DNA from: Nitrospira sp.
Lineage (GTDB): Bacteria; Nitrospirota; Nitrospiria; Nitrospirales; Nitrospiraceae
Assembly (NCBI GenBank): GCA_020846195.1
Contig: JADLEJ010000023.1
Span: 1 to 64,000, forward strand
Direction of reading: 5' to 3'
DNA: 64,000 nt
Under the pieces are notes generated by a model. That model was not told where the DNA came from and made no database searches. It worked only from the letters and a program-made list of their open reading frames with translations. The position numbers and the translations under genes were made by a program. Below are positions 35,595 through 44,554 of this stretch, piece after piece; position 1 is the stretch's first letter; the number at the start of each line of letters is the position of its first letter.

Positions 35595-35857
35595 CCCGGA
35601 TCAATCCTCTGTTGAAAATGGCCGCGGCGGAAAACCGCTTACCTGAGCGGCGCGGATTATAGGAAGCCCCTGACTAGGAGTCAACGAACGGAACGGCACT
35701 CTCGAAACTGTCAAGCCAGAGAACCGAAGCATCTTCTCCAAACCCGCCGACCTGGCATATGCCTTGCTCAATCCATGCATGGTTTTGCAAAAATCCTTCA
35801 CCGGAGTCACGCCGGGACATAGGATAGACCCATCATTGCTGAATCCGGAGGACGCCC

Positions 35858-36589
35858 ATGACGCACCGATCGAGACCAAGACATCCCTGGATGGGAGCCG
35901 CCATTGCCGGACTCTTGTCATTTCTCATAGCGACCCCATATGCGTATCCTGAGGCCTACATCGGGGGACAGATCGGAACCACACTCGCAGGCAACACCCT
36001 CAAAGGCATCGACCTGACAGACTTCTCGCCGGAAGGAAGCATGTCCGACCGGGAACTGGCACAGTCGGCGCTCCTCGGGGTGAAAGTGGGCTACTATTTT
36101 CCGCGGGCTCGCTGGTTCGGCATCGAGGCGGAGTTCTTTCAAACCACTCCGCATATCAAACAGCAACATACCCGCATCTCCATCCCCACCGGCGCCACGC
36201 TCAAAGATTTCGGCCCCGTCGCGGGAGGAACCGTGGAAGGCACGCTTTCCGGAGACCATTTTCGCGTGCGCGCACTTGTTCCGATCAACCTCATGTTTCG
36301 CTACCATAAAACCAGATTGCAACCCTATCTCGGAATCGGGATGGGCATTTTTATGGCCAACATCACGACGACGGCGGTAGGTTTCGAAGGGTCCCAAAGC
36401 GCAACAAGCATCGGGTTCAACACGAAAGCCGGCCTCGAATATTACATTACCCGGCATCTCAGCGCGTTCGGCGAGTGGAAACATAGCAGGGCCAGCTTCA
36501 ACTTCGATGCGAATAGCACCGGCGGATTCGGATTCAAGGCCGACTACAATCCCCACTTCATCGCGTTCGGTCTCAACTACCACTTCTAG
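35858..36589 (+). CDS. Outer-membrane beta-barrel protein
   Basis: A 243-residue protein with an N-terminal signal peptide (cleavage probably near residue 30, after YA) and alternating hydrophobic strands ending in an aromatic (LNYHF), the usual outer-membrane C-terminal signature. It resembles eight-stranded OmpA/OmpW-like barrels (YIGGQIG...; LGVKVGYYF; PYLGIGMGIFMAN; SAFGEWKHSR). GGAGG lies six nt before the ATG. Function beyond envelope structure unknown. Confidence 0.85.
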   Translation: MTHRSRPRHPWMGAAIAGLLSFLIATPYAYPEAYIGGQIGTTLAGNTLKGIDLTDFSPEGSMSDRELAQSALLGVKVGYYFPRARWFGIEAEFFQTTPHIKQQHTRISIPTGATLKDFGPVAGGTVEGTLSGDHFRVRALVPINLMFRYHKTRLQPYLGIGMGIFMANITTTAVGFEGSQSATSIGFNTKAGLEYYITRHLSAFGEWKHSRASFNFDANSTGGFGFKADYNPHFIAFGLNYHF

Positions 36590-36712
36590 GCATTCGCCGC
36601 ACTGCTGCCAAACAGCAGCGCGGCAAATATCGTCGTGAGGCCTATCCCATAAATATTCCTCGCCCCTGCACGGGCTCTGCTCACAGGGTTTACGCAGAGA
36701 TCGGTTTCGCCG

Positions 36713-36718
36713 TAGTAT
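36713..36718 (+). promoter_or_regulatory. -10 element for the zinc-ribbon gene
   Basis: TAGTAT seven nt before the ATG at 36726; a weak TTTACG lies 18 nt upstream. Its position means the earlier ATG at 36717 cannot be the start if this promoter is real. Confidence 0.4.
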
Positions 36719-36725
36719 GCGGGGC

Positions 36726-37097
36726 ATGCAGACCTGTCCAAGCTGTCGCCAGTCGTTGCCGGAGATCCATCGCTTCTGCACCCAATGCGGACAACGGCTC
36801 GCGGCCGCAGCGCCTTCCTTATCGACACCTCCCCCATCGAAACCGGCCTCTCAACCGGCGGCGCAGGAACAGCTAAATCTCAATGTGCTGTATGGCATGG
36901 TCGGGGCGTTGATCCTTGCCGTGCTGCTTCCGCCGTGGGAAACTCCGCCGACTCAATCTCCGGAGTTCCTCGGTTTTCACAGCGTCCTCTCCCCGCCGGC
37001 TCCCGAGGCCATCATCAGCCGCATGTTGCTCACCATTGAACTGACCACCATCACAATTGCAGGCCTCTACGCCGCCTTCTTTTTCAGAAAGCGCTGA
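36726..37097 (+). CDS. Zinc-ribbon membrane protein
   Basis: A 123-residue protein with an N-terminal zinc ribbon CPSC...CTQCGQ, a Pro/Ser/Ala-rich linker, and two hydrophobic helices (about 50-70 and 100-117). Proteins of this design are common single-copy membrane proteins of unknown function. The start at 36726 fits a leaderless transcript. Confidence 0.7.
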   Translation: MQTCPSCRQSLPEIHRFCTQCGQRLAAAAPSLSTPPPSKPASQPAAQEQLNLNVLYGMVGALILAVLLPPWETPPTQSPEFLGFHSVLSPPAPEAIISRMLLTIELTTITIAGLYAAFFFRKR

Positions 37098-37117
37098 CCC
37101 GCCCGGGTTGGGCGGGT
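37097..37117. terminator. Hairpin between convergent genes
   Basis: ACCCGCCC and GGGCGGGT (37097-37104, 37110-37117) pair perfectly around a 5-nt loop right after the plus-strand stop. No long T-tract follows, but the position between convergent genes fits a bidirectional transcription end. Confidence 0.45.
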
Positions 37118-37148
37118 GATGACGCGATCATTTTCAGGAGTTGCCTAG

Positions 37149-37949
37149 TCAGTCGAGCGCAAGCGTCAAACACTTCGCCGACCCGCCAGACTTCATGAAT
37201 TCGTCCAGCCGCAGCGCGTGCGTTCGATATCCACGGGACTGGAGCTGCAGCTCCGTCTCGGGACATCCGGCGGGCAACACCACATGCTTCTCCACACACA
37301 CCGCATTGCACGCAAACCTGAGCGCTTCGTGTTCGGGGACAACGAGACGAGACCTGTCAGGCACTCGCTCCATAATGACCTCCTGCCCGTCCTTGTCGAA
37401 GGCGGCCGGGAAATACAACAGCTCGCCGCCTGATAGAGGGCAAAAACAGGTATCGAGATGGTAAAAGCGCCCATCGACAAGTTCGAGGGGAATAATCTCG
37501 CGCGCGAACACATCGCTGAGCAGCGGAAACACCTGAATGTCCGATCGCTGGCGATAGCCCCCGAACCAACAATCGGAAAATCCCAGCAGATCGCCTGCCC
37601 CTTCGAAGAAAAGGTTAGGCTCCACCGTCACCACCTCGTAGCCGGCGCTGCGAAACCAATCCTCGAAATAGGCTTCCTCCTGCTGACGCTCGGGATAGCG
37701 AAAACGGCTGACAACCGCTCGTTGGCCGGCAACCACGCCGGCATTGGCGGTAAACACCAAGTCCGGCAGCCCCCGCATCGGGCGCATCCGCTCCAGCGAC
37801 GCGCCAACCTCCCGCTCAAGCACCTGCATAAGTCCCTGCCACTGCGTGACGGCACTGGCATGATCGACCGTATTGGAACGCCGCATCCAGGGATTGATCT
37901 CGTACTCGATGTCGAAATAATCCGGCGGGCAAACCAACAGCCGGCTCAC
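37149..37949 (-). CDS. Arginine dihydrolase-like amidinotransferase-fold protein
   Basis: A 266-residue guanidine-modifying enzyme. The active-site region is DLVFTANAG with Asn69, where arginine deiminases/DDAH typically differ, and the catalytic Cys260 is in SAKCLTL. Asn and Cys near these positions match the arginine dihydrolase (ArgZ/AgrE) branch, which converts arginine to ornithine, CO2 and two NH3. Next to it, with a four-nt GTGA overlap, is an ornithine cyclodeaminase-type gene; in AgrE these are one polypeptide. Start is a GTG. The assignment to dihydrolase rather than deiminase rests on motif and context. Confidence 0.75.
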   Translation of the reverse strand: MSRLLVCPPDYFDIEYEINPWMRRSNTVDHASAVTQWQGLMQVLEREVGASLERMRPMRGLPDLVFTANAGVVAGQRAVVSRFRYPERQQEEAYFEDWFRSAGYEVVTVEPNLFFEGAGDLLGFSDCWFGGYRQRSDIQVFPLLSDVFAREIIPLELVDGRFYHLDTCFCPLSGGELLYFPAAFDKDGQEVIMERVPDRSRLVVPEHEALRFACNAVCVEKHVVLPAGCPETELQLQSRGYRTHALRLDEFMKSGGSAKCLTLALD

Positions 37950-39190
37950 GCGGATCTCCCGAGCTGCCTGGCCAGCTCATTGAGAAAGGAGGCCGCGTCC
38001 ATTACTAACCCGACCGCTTGGAAACTGCCCCGATCGGCAAGCTTCGTGGGAACCGACGCATTGATATCGACACAAACCGTCGGCACCGCGGCGGGGAGCA
38101 AATTGCCGGTGGCGACCGCATGCAGTGTGGAGGCGACCAACAGCGCCAGCCCAACTCCAGGAATCGCCGCCCGCATCGCCGCTTGCGCTTGCATGGAATC
38201 GGTGATGACCCCGGGCAACGGGCCATCGTCTCTGATCGTGCCGGCCATCACCACCTGTACGTCGCCCCTGATGCAGGCCGCCATAATGCCGCGCTTGATC
38301 GTTCCTGACTCAACGGCGGCGCGGATGCTGCCGATGGCTCGAATCCGGTTGATCGTTCGCAGATGATGCGCATGCCCATGCGGAACCGCGTGGCCGGCAT
38401 TCACCGCATAGCCCAAAGACGTTCCATAGAGATCGGCTTCCATATCGTGGGCCGCCAAGGCATTGCCGCAAAACAGAACATGGATAAACCCTGCTTCGAC
38501 CAGCCAGGTCAGCGCATCCCGCCCGCCGGCATGGATAATAGCCGGGCCTCCGGCCAGCAACACCTTCGCGGAGGCGTCTCCCGCTCGCCACTCCTCGCGA
38601 AGCCTGCGCATGCGCCGGGCCACATCGGCAATGACATGGCCATGCGGACGCTCGGCGGAGACGGTCGCCTCCATGAAGGCAAACACATCGCGCTCACTAG
38701 GCCGCTGCATGGGAGCGACGCGCACGCCGGCCTGCCCCGTCACAACCGGATCTCCCTTGCGCACATCGGCCATCGGCACAGTCCGAGCCGTCATGCGCTG
38801 CAGATCGACAGTAATGCCCAGATCCATCTCGACCCGTTGCACCTCGATCCACAGGTCGTTCAGACGAACGTCGGTCGGCAAATGGGTAGTGGAATAAAAT
38901 TCGTCGGGGAATACGCCATCGGCAGGCGCCGGCTGGACGACGCAATCGCGCTCCTGCTCCACGGTAGCGCCGTGGGGTTGAATCGCGCGCAAAATATGGT
39001 TCAGCGCGGCGAGCGTCGGCGCCTGTACAATAATCCGCGCATGCGAGGGGTCTTCCCGAGTGCGGCCGATCTCGACCCGGTCAAGGTCAAAGGAGCCGCC
39101 CATCGTCAGAATCAGATCCAGGACTTTTGCCAGGATCAATGAATCGATAATGTGGCCACGCAGGACAATCGTTTCTTGAGCCGTCATCAT
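37946..39190 (-). CDS. LOR/SDH-type ornithine cyclodeaminase (AgrE C-terminal homologue)
   Basis: A 414-residue member of the TIGR00300 family (LOR/SDH domain). Its family is linked to NAD-dependent ornithine cyclisation to proline in archaea and in the C-terminal half of cyanobacterial AgrE. Seen: GHIIDSLILAKVLDLILTMGGSFDLDRVEIGRTREDPSHA, the Rossmann-like KVLLAGGPAIIHAGG, and CGNALAAHDMEADLYGTSLG. GGAGGGGG precedes the ATG. The downstream arginine dihydrolase-like gene overlaps it, giving a split two-step arginine-to-proline pair. Confidence 0.82.
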   Translation of the reverse strand: MMTAQETIVLRGHIIDSLILAKVLDLILTMGGSFDLDRVEIGRTREDPSHARIIVQAPTLAALNHILRAIQPHGATVEQERDCVVQPAPADGVFPDEFYSTTHLPTDVRLNDLWIEVQRVEMDLGITVDLQRMTARTVPMADVRKGDPVVTGQAGVRVAPMQRPSERDVFAFMEATVSAERPHGHVIADVARRMRRLREEWRAGDASAKVLLAGGPAIIHAGGRDALTWLVEAGFIHVLFCGNALAAHDMEADLYGTSLGYAVNAGHAVPHGHAHHLRTINRIRAIGSIRAAVESGTIKRGIMAACIRGDVQVVMAGTIRDDGPLPGVITDSMQAQAAMRAAIPGVGLALLVASTLHAVATGNLLPAAVPTVCVDINASVPTKLADRGSFQAVGLVMDAASFLNELARQLGRSA

Positions 39191-39299
39191 CCAGCCCCCT
39201 CCCCGCCGCCCTATCGAAATTCTACACCCTCCACATCCGAATGGGCAGGAGAATAGGCTGTGGGGCCGGAGAGATTGAGGAAGGAGTGGCCTACGTCGT

Positions 39300-40343
39300 T
39301 CAATGCCCGGCGGCTGGCTTCATCACCTCTCGCAAGACACTTGTCGCATAGGCCCCGGGAGGCAGCGCAAACGTGAGCGTGAGCGCCGTCCCGTCGAGCG
39401 CCCATTCCAATTCAGCCAGCGGAACGCGCAGGGCCCGCCGTTCGCCGCGAAAACCGCACTCTTTGGCCGCGGAGACCAAGGCCTCTTGCGTTGTGCCTGC
39501 TTCGGCGACGACCGCTTGTTCGATCGCCCCCGGCTCGCCTTCGGCCCAGGACGCGCGCGAGCCGAATAAAATGCCCGTCGGGCTGATTTCAAAACAATCG
39601 GCGCGGGCCTGTTCTTTCTCAGCATCCTCGACTAAAAAGCAGGCGCCATTCTGCGACTTCATCGCCCAGTCTCCCACAAACAGCCGGTCGATCCGGTCGA
39701 TGCGCCGGGCCAGGATGCGGTTGAAGAGATAGGACTGATACGTGTTCAAGTACCACATCCGCTTGGAGCGGCTCAGCTTGCCGCGCCGGCGGGCGTCGTT
39801 CAGCAAGGCGGCGCCGATTTCATAGTTGTCGCCGCTTTTCCCCTGCCTCTGGGGGCCGAAATAATTCGGCACGCCGCGACGGCTGAGTTCGGCGAGAATG
39901 GCCGGCACCGATTCCGCCGCATGCGCCGCCACGTCGCGGATGACCAGGCGAAACCGGTTGCCCGCATGATGCCCGGTCCGCAAACGATTGCGGTGCCGCC
40001 CCAACACCTCCACGTTCAACAACTGTTCGTCGAGCGCCAGCCGGGAAATCCGGTCTTGATCGACCCCTTGGACAGAGACCATTTGAGTTGTCACGGCGCG
40101 CGCATCTTTCAATCCCGCCACGCCGATCGCCTGCGCCTTCACGCCCAACCGCGCTGAAAAATTCTTTACTAAATCGGGCGTCGACAACCCGCGCTTCGTC
40201 ACGCGCAGATACAAATGCTCGCCCTCCCCGCAGGGAAGATACAACGGACGTTCGTCGACTTGAAAATCTTCATGGGTCACCCGCATCGCTCCACCGATGC
40301 CGGGAATTGCGGCAGTGAGAAACGGCTCAGTCTGTATCGTCAC
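39300..40343 (-). CDS. truD: tRNA pseudouridine(13) synthase TruD
   Basis: Isomerises U13 in tRNA-Glu. Seen: the N-terminal THEDFQVDERPLY, catalytic Asp in GLKDARAVTTQ, HAGNRFRLVIR, PNYFGPQRQGKSGDNYEIG and the C-terminal VPLAELEWALDGTALTLTFALPPGAYATSVLREVMKP. Start is a GTG preceded in frame by a TGA stop. Length 347 is normal. Stands alone between the ornithine cyclodeaminase gene and a divergent exported protein. Confidence 0.94.
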   Translation of the reverse strand: MTIQTEPFLTAAIPGIGGAMRVTHEDFQVDERPLYLPCGEGEHLYLRVTKRGLSTPDLVKNFSARLGVKAQAIGVAGLKDARAVTTQMVSVQGVDQDRISRLALDEQLLNVEVLGRHRNRLRTGHHAGNRFRLVIRDVAAHAAESVPAILAELSRRGVPNYFGPQRQGKSGDNYEIGAALLNDARRRGKLSRSKRMWYLNTYQSYLFNRILARRIDRIDRLFVGDWAMKSQNGACFLVEDAEKEQARADCFEISPTGILFGSRASWAEGEPGAIEQAVVAEAGTTQEALVSAAKECGFRGERRALRVPLAELEWALDGTALTLTFALPPGAYATSVLREVMKPAAGH

Positions 40344-40410
40344 GCGTCACCATCCGATGGTTGTGTCATGGACAAATCTCCACACTTGCTTCGGGAACGG
40401 CCGCTGCGCA

Positions 40411-40419
40411 TGGTATAGT
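40411..40419 (+). promoter_or_regulatory. Extended -10 of the gene at 40425
   Basis: TGGTATAGT: TATAGT (40414-40419) with an upstream TG, five nt before the ATG. No -35 match. Suggests a leaderless start. Confidence 0.5.
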
Positions 40420-40424
40420 GAACC

Positions 40425-41102
40425 ATGTGGAAACGCAGACCGCTCCGTCCGGCCAATCATACCGGAAACATTCCGGCGATACCGCTGCTGCTCGCCATGG
40501 CCTGTGCATGCCTGGCAAGCGGATATCCGGTGTCCGCTTCGGCCGATCCCGACCGGCCGGGAAAGCCATCCGACGTCTTCCGCCAATTCACGCAACATAT
40601 TCAACGGCAAATCGAGTTGGACAAGACGGCCTTCGCGCAAGCCAGCGGCTGCACCAACTGGTTCTATCACCAAGAGAAACAGCCCTCGGCGCCACCGATC
40701 GCCCAACCCATCCGTTTGGATCTGGTCCTTCAGTCTCCGAGTAAGGAAGAATGCCTGCGGACCTACCCGCGCGGGTTGGATGCGGTCCGCCAAGACTTTC
40801 ACCGCACGCAAACCTCGTTGTCGGTGAGCCTGACGTTCTATGAGTATGCCCTAGTGGGCGACCGCAATGACGATAACCGCTACAGCCGGGAGGAGTTGCA
40901 AGATATTTTCCCAGCCTTGGCCCTCACCTTCGATCCCACCCGTTCTCCCAGCGCTCAAGCCGCCTCGCTCGCTGAGCGCTTCGATGACTGGTATCGCCTG
41001 CGCGACCTGGAACACCTCATGACCGGCATGGCTCAACTCTACGAAAAGGGTTATCGGGTCTCGCCCGCCGACCGGGCCGAGATCGACCGAGTCACGAAAT
41101 GA
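40425..41102 (+). CDS. Exported hypothetical protein
   Basis: A 225-residue protein with a basic N-terminus and hydrophobic signal (IPAIPLLLAMACACLASGYPVSASA), cleaved near residue 40. The mature part has one acidic loop DRNDDNRYSREEL that resembles an EF-hand calcium site, and is otherwise helical. The start is supported by an extended -10 five nt upstream. Its stop overlaps the next ATG (ATGA), coupling it to a metallophosphoesterase. Function unknown. Confidence 0.72.
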   Translation: MWKRRPLRPANHTGNIPAIPLLLAMACACLASGYPVSASADPDRPGKPSDVFRQFTQHIQRQIELDKTAFAQASGCTNWFYHQEKQPSAPPIAQPIRLDLVLQSPSKEECLRTYPRGLDAVRQDFHRTQTSLSVSLTFYEYALVGDRNDDNRYSREELQDIFPALALTFDPTRSPSAQAASLAERFDDWYRLRDLEHLMTGMAQLYEKGYRVSPADRAEIDRVTK

Positions 41103-41959
41103 GGAGCGCCCCGTCGTGGCCCGATCGTGCCCGGGCATTTGTTGGCACCTGCCTAAGTGAACCGTTCTACCGCTTCTTCAGCCTGTTCCCACAATGTGAA
41201 GTCGGCCTCTCGCAACATGCCGTCACTCGTCTGACCTTCCCCCATCGAGTGCTGGCCGGCCATCGGGCAGTCCACCTGAGCGATCTCCATCTCGACCGCT
41301 ACCAGCCCCGTCATGCACGGATCGCCGATGACGTCAAAACCTTGGAGCCGGATTGGATTTTCATTACCGGCGATCTGTTGAATGTCCCGGAAGGTCTGCC
41401 TCACCTGTTTCATTTTCTCGCGCAACTGCGGACCATCGCCCCGGTCTATGTGACATTGGGCAATCACGACCACTACAGCGGTGTCCCCGTCGAGCAATTT
41501 CGCGACTGGGCGGAGCGCCATCGGATCGTGCTGCTCATCAACGAATCGACGACGATTCATACCAATGGCGGCGAGCTGGCCCTGGCCGGAGTGGATGATC
41601 CATCGCTGCACCGGGCCGATCTCCGATGTCTGCCAGCACAGGCGCAACATCGGTTTACACTACTGCTCGCGCATGCCCCGAACATTCTCGATCAAATGGA
41701 GCCGCACCATCACGCCAATCTGATTTTGTGCGGACATAGCCACGGCGGGCAATGGCGGATTCCCTGGGTTCCGACAATCTGGCTGCCGCCCGGCTGCAAT
41801 GGGCGGATTGCCGGACACCACGAGAAGCGCGGCCACCGGTTGTACATCAATCGCGGACTCGGCTGGTCGTTTATTCCGCTGCGGTGGAACTGCCAGCCGG
41901 AGATCGCCTGCATCGAGTGGACCGCCGAAGCGGCCGCGCCGGCCATTAGGGCGGCGTAA
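41099..41959 (+). CDS. Calcineurin-like metallophosphoesterase
   Basis: A 286-residue binuclear metallohydrolase. All motifs are present: HLSDLHLD, FITGDLLN, TLGNHDHY, LLLAHAPN and CGHSHGGQ. The organisation is like YaeI/UDP-2,3-diacylglucosamine-type or membrane-associated phosphoesterases. A short amphipathic N-terminal segment may associate with membrane. Translationally coupled to the exported protein upstream. Substrate not predictable. Confidence 0.9.
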   Translation: MRSAPSWPDRARAFVGTCLSEPFYRFFSLFPQCEVGLSQHAVTRLTFPHRVLAGHRAVHLSDLHLDRYQPRHARIADDVKTLEPDWIFITGDLLNVPEGLPHLFHFLAQLRTIAPVYVTLGNHDHYSGVPVEQFRDWAERHRIVLLINESTTIHTNGGELALAGVDDPSLHRADLRCLPAQAQHRFTLLLAHAPNILDQMEPHHHANLILCGHSHGGQWRIPWVPTIWLPPGCNGRIAGHHEKRGHRLYINRGLGWSFIPLRWNCQPEIACIEWTAEAAAPAIRAA

Positions 41960-42584
41960 GCCGCTCCAGCGCTTCCTTGGCGCGGCTGCGCGTGGTCTGA
42001 TCCCAATCTTCTTTCATCACTTCTTCAAGTTTGGTCCGGGCCTCGGCGGCGCGCAGGCGGCCCAATCCCAAGGCCGCGCAGGAGCGGACATAGGCATGAT
42101 CGTCTTCGAGCGCGGCGAGCAACAGCGGCACCACCGAGCGGTCTTGCAGCACGCCCAAATGGCTCGCGGCCATCCCGCGAATGCGATGCTGCTTCTCCCC
42201 AACCGCCCGGCGCAACGTGCTCACCCAAAGCTCTTTGAGCGCAGGCGACACCGTTTCAAGCCCGTTCGACCGATACTCGTTCACCTCCGCCAAAGCGAAC
42301 GACAGCTCAAGCTTCTTGTCGCGAACGGCTTCCCGCTGAAAGGCCGCGAGCAAGCGGTCTCGCCTGCGTGTTCGCTGCACCCGCCGGCGGATCTTCTTGA
42401 CGACCACCATCACCAGCACCGCGGCGCCAAGCACGGCAGCAACCAGCGGAATCGCCTGATCGATCACATATTCCTGCGACTCCAGCGATAGACGCTTCCA
42501 CACCCACACCGAAGTAATGACGATCCCCAGCAGGATGACAATGGCGCTCAGATTGGCTTGGCCCCGGTCCGTGCGTCGCAGCAT
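41946..42584 (-). CDS. Membrane-anchored HEAT-repeat protein
   Basis: A 212-residue protein with two N-terminal hydrophobic helices (SAIVILLGIVITSVWVW and IPLVAAVLGAAVLVMVVV), a very basic stretch, then two to three HEAT-type helical repeats (VVPLLLAALEDDHAYVRSCAALGLGRL). Likely a membrane-tethered adaptor. It overlaps the convergent phosphoesterase gene by 14 nt. A promoter TTGACG-18-TATGAT ends eight nt before the ATG. Confidence 0.8.
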   Translation of the reverse strand: MLRRTDRGQANLSAIVILLGIVITSVWVWKRLSLESQEYVIDQAIPLVAAVLGAAVLVMVVVKKIRRRVQRTRRRDRLLAAFQREAVRDKKLELSFALAEVNEYRSNGLETVSPALKELWVSTLRRAVGEKQHRIRGMAASHLGVLQDRSVVPLLLAALEDDHAYVRSCAALGLGRLRAAEARTKLEEVMKEDWDQTTRSRAKEALERLTPP

Positions 42585-42592
42585 GGGAGCGG

Positions 42593-42622
42593 ATCATACG
42601 GGCGCATCCCTCGCGCCGTCAA
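42593..42622 (-). promoter_or_regulatory. Promoter of the HEAT-repeat gene
   Basis: Minus strand TTGACG (42622-42617), 18-nt spacer, TATGAT (42598-42593), then eight nt to the ATG at 42584. No Shine-Dalgarno. Divergent from the MarR promoter. Confidence 0.65.
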
Positions 42623-42673
42623 TGAAGGCCCCCTTGAACCTTGTCCGCAGCTCATTAGGGGGCGCCGGGTCCC

Positions 42674-42702
42674 TTGACCCCTTGCCCGCGGCAGAATATG
42701 CT
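42674..42702 (+). promoter_or_regulatory. Promoter of the MarR-family regulator
   Basis: TTGACC (42674-42679), 17-nt spacer, TATGCT (42697-42702), six nt to the ATG at 42709. Predicted leaderless. Lies 50 nt from the divergent HEAT-repeat promoter. Confidence 0.65.
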
Positions 42703-42708
42703 CAGTCT

Positions 42709-43164
42709 ATGGAACTCCCCGATCTGAAAGACGACCCGCACCTCAAGCTGGTCAGACCCTTAGTGGAAGCCTACCAGGCATTCTGGCTTACCGATAACCG
42801 TCATATTCGTTCATTGAAGCTGACGCCAGCCCAATTCGACGTCATTGCGACATTGGGCGATACGGAGGGCATGACCTGTTCTGAACTATCCGCCAGAACG
42901 CTGGTAACTAAAGGAACGCTCACGGGCGTGCTCGACCGGCTGGTCGCCAAAGGGTTCATTCGACGTGAGCCCGTCGACAGCGACCGCCGACGAATCAGGG
43001 TGCAGCTCACCGAGAAGGGTGACGGCGTGTTCCGAAAAACGTACGCAGCTCATATCGCGTTTCTAAAACCGTTTTTCGAACGGGCATTGAGTCCGGAAGA
43101 AGTCGAGGACGCACGCACTCTGCTGCTCCGGCTTCGCGACAGTTTCAAGCAAGGGCCTGCCTAA
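42709..43164 (+). CDS. MarR-family transcriptional regulator
   Basis: A 151-residue winged-helix dimer-forming regulator. Seen: LKLTPAQFDVIATLGDTEGMTCSELSARTLVTKGTLTGVLDRLVAKGFIRREPVDSDRRRIRVQLTEKG, broken here into the recognition helix (TKGTLTGVLDRL) and wing (SDRRRIRVQL), both textbook MarR positions. The start at 42709 follows a promoter by six nt; longer frames upstream are unsupported. It is two nt upstream of an MBL-fold hydrolase, which it may regulate. Confidence 0.92.
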   Translation: MELPDLKDDPHLKLVRPLVEAYQAFWLTDNRHIRSLKLTPAQFDVIATLGDTEGMTCSELSARTLVTKGTLTGVLDRLVAKGFIRREPVDSDRRRIRVQLTEKGDGVFRKTYAAHIAFLKPFFERALSPEEVEDARTLLLRLRDSFKQGPA

Positions 43165-43166
43165 GC

Positions 43167-43922
43167 ATGCGGCTGACTATTCTTGGCTCGGGCACAAATC
43201 TGCACCCGGCCAGAGCCGCCGCCGGCTATCTGGTCAAAACCGACCATACCATGCTGCTGGACTTCGGTCCTCGAACGCTATCCAACCTCCTGAAGACAGG
43301 CGTCAATCGCCACCGCATCACCCACATTCTCTTCTCGCACTTTCACGCCGATCATTTTTCAGACTTCATTACATATTTCTTCGATGCGCTGATCTACACC
43401 AAGCATGGCGGCGGGTGGCGCCCAGACCTGACCTTGGTCGGTCCGCGCGGGGCGAAAGTCCTGTTCCGCAGTATCATGGCAACCTTCCCGAGTTTCGCGA
43501 ACCCGCCGTTCCGAGTGCACCTGAAAGAAGTGGCAGACCGGGCGTTCCGCATCGGCGAGACGCTCATCACGCCCCGTCGCGTCGTGCATGTTCCGGATCT
43601 GAATAGCGTGGGCTATCGAATCGAGTACAAGGGAAAGACCCTGGTCTACTCAGGCGACGCGCAATACTGCGACAGCCTGGTCCGCCTCTGCCGGGAGGCC
43701 GATGTGGCGGTGCTGGATTGCTCGTTTCCCGCCACAAGGCCAGGACCAGTGCATATGCATGCGGGTGAATGCGGCCAGGTAGCAGAAGAAGCCGGCGTGG
43801 ACCGTCTCGTGCTGTCGCACTTCTATCTGCCCGCGGATCGAGCCGACGTGACAGCGCAAGCGGCAGAGAATTTTCGCGGGGTAGTGATAAAGGGGAAGGA
43901 TCTGCTGACGATTCGACTGTGA
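43167..43922 (+). CDS. MBL-fold (RNase Z-like) metallohydrolase
   Basis: A 251-residue metallo-beta-lactamase-fold hydrolase. Metal motif SHFHADH, bridging Asp in YSGDA, and late His in LSHFYLP are all present; the start MRLTILGSGT is typical of the RNase Z/cAMP phosphodiesterase-like group. Only two nt separate it from the MarR gene. The last 32 codons are duplicated at 45875-45976. Substrate unknown. Confidence 0.88.
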   Translation: MRLTILGSGTNLHPARAAAGYLVKTDHTMLLDFGPRTLSNLLKTGVNRHRITHILFSHFHADHFSDFITYFFDALIYTKHGGGWRPDLTLVGPRGAKVLFRSIMATFPSFANPPFRVHLKEVADRAFRIGETLITPRRVVHVPDLNSVGYRIEYKGKTLVYSGDAQYCDSLVRLCREADVAVLDCSFPATRPGPVHMHAGECGQVAEEAGVDRLVLSHFYLPADRADVTAQAAENFRGVVIKGKDLLTIRL

Positions 43923-43924
43923 GG
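43823..43924 (+). repeat. Direct repeat, copy 1 (3' end of the MBL gene)
   Basis: This 102-bp segment recurs at 45875-45976 with five differences, four of them synonymous third-position changes. Confidence 0.9.
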
Positions 43925-44554
43925 TTGGCACAGCCATCGTGCGACCAGAGACCTATTGTAGTGCTCCACTGACATCCCGCGGCCCGGAGGAATCCGGCGA
44001 TTCAGACGTTCTATCAACAACTCTGTCAGGCGCATGCTGGCATTGGCGGCCTGCGTGCAGAAGCGACACAGCATTCTCAAGCGCGACTGAAGAATGGGAC
44101 ACCGTGGCGGGTGGCGGCCACTCAACCGGCGTGGAGATCAAATCCCTGCCCCCGTTGCCTTCGTTTGTGTCGTCAGCCAATCCCATCTCGTCATGGCCTA
44201 GATGTAACGCCCTGCAGAGAGGGAGTGCGCGATCTTCTCGATCACTTCGTGCATTCATGCCGTCCTTACCATTTGTGTGGTTCTCCGTGCCGTCGCGCGT
44301 GAACGCATGATCCATTCCTGCCAGTAGTTCTCTGCCGTATTCATTGCCACCGCCAGCCGTTCGTAAACTGTTCGGGCTGCCGTTCAAGAGCTAGCGTTCC
44401 ATTATGCGCGTGGTCACCTATATTGGAACATGTACGGGAAAGTTCTGCTTGTCCAATGCCTTGGAATAGGGCCTGAAGTTGATTGTTTGGAAGCCTGATT
44501 CATGAGGCATAGTTCTCGCTCCTGCCTGACCGAATTGAAAAATGGAGTTATTGC
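43923..44554. other. Region without a supported gene, inside the insertion
   Basis: 632 bp after the MBL gene. Open frames on both strands (43939-44310 plus, 43953-44387 minus) overlap each other, lack Shine-Dalgarno sequences and show no protein features. Could hold remnants of mobile DNA. Confidence 0.5.

Noticed and set aside
43939..44387. Overlapping open frames on both strands in the insertion
   Set aside because: They overlap each other, and neither has a start signal or recognisable protein content.
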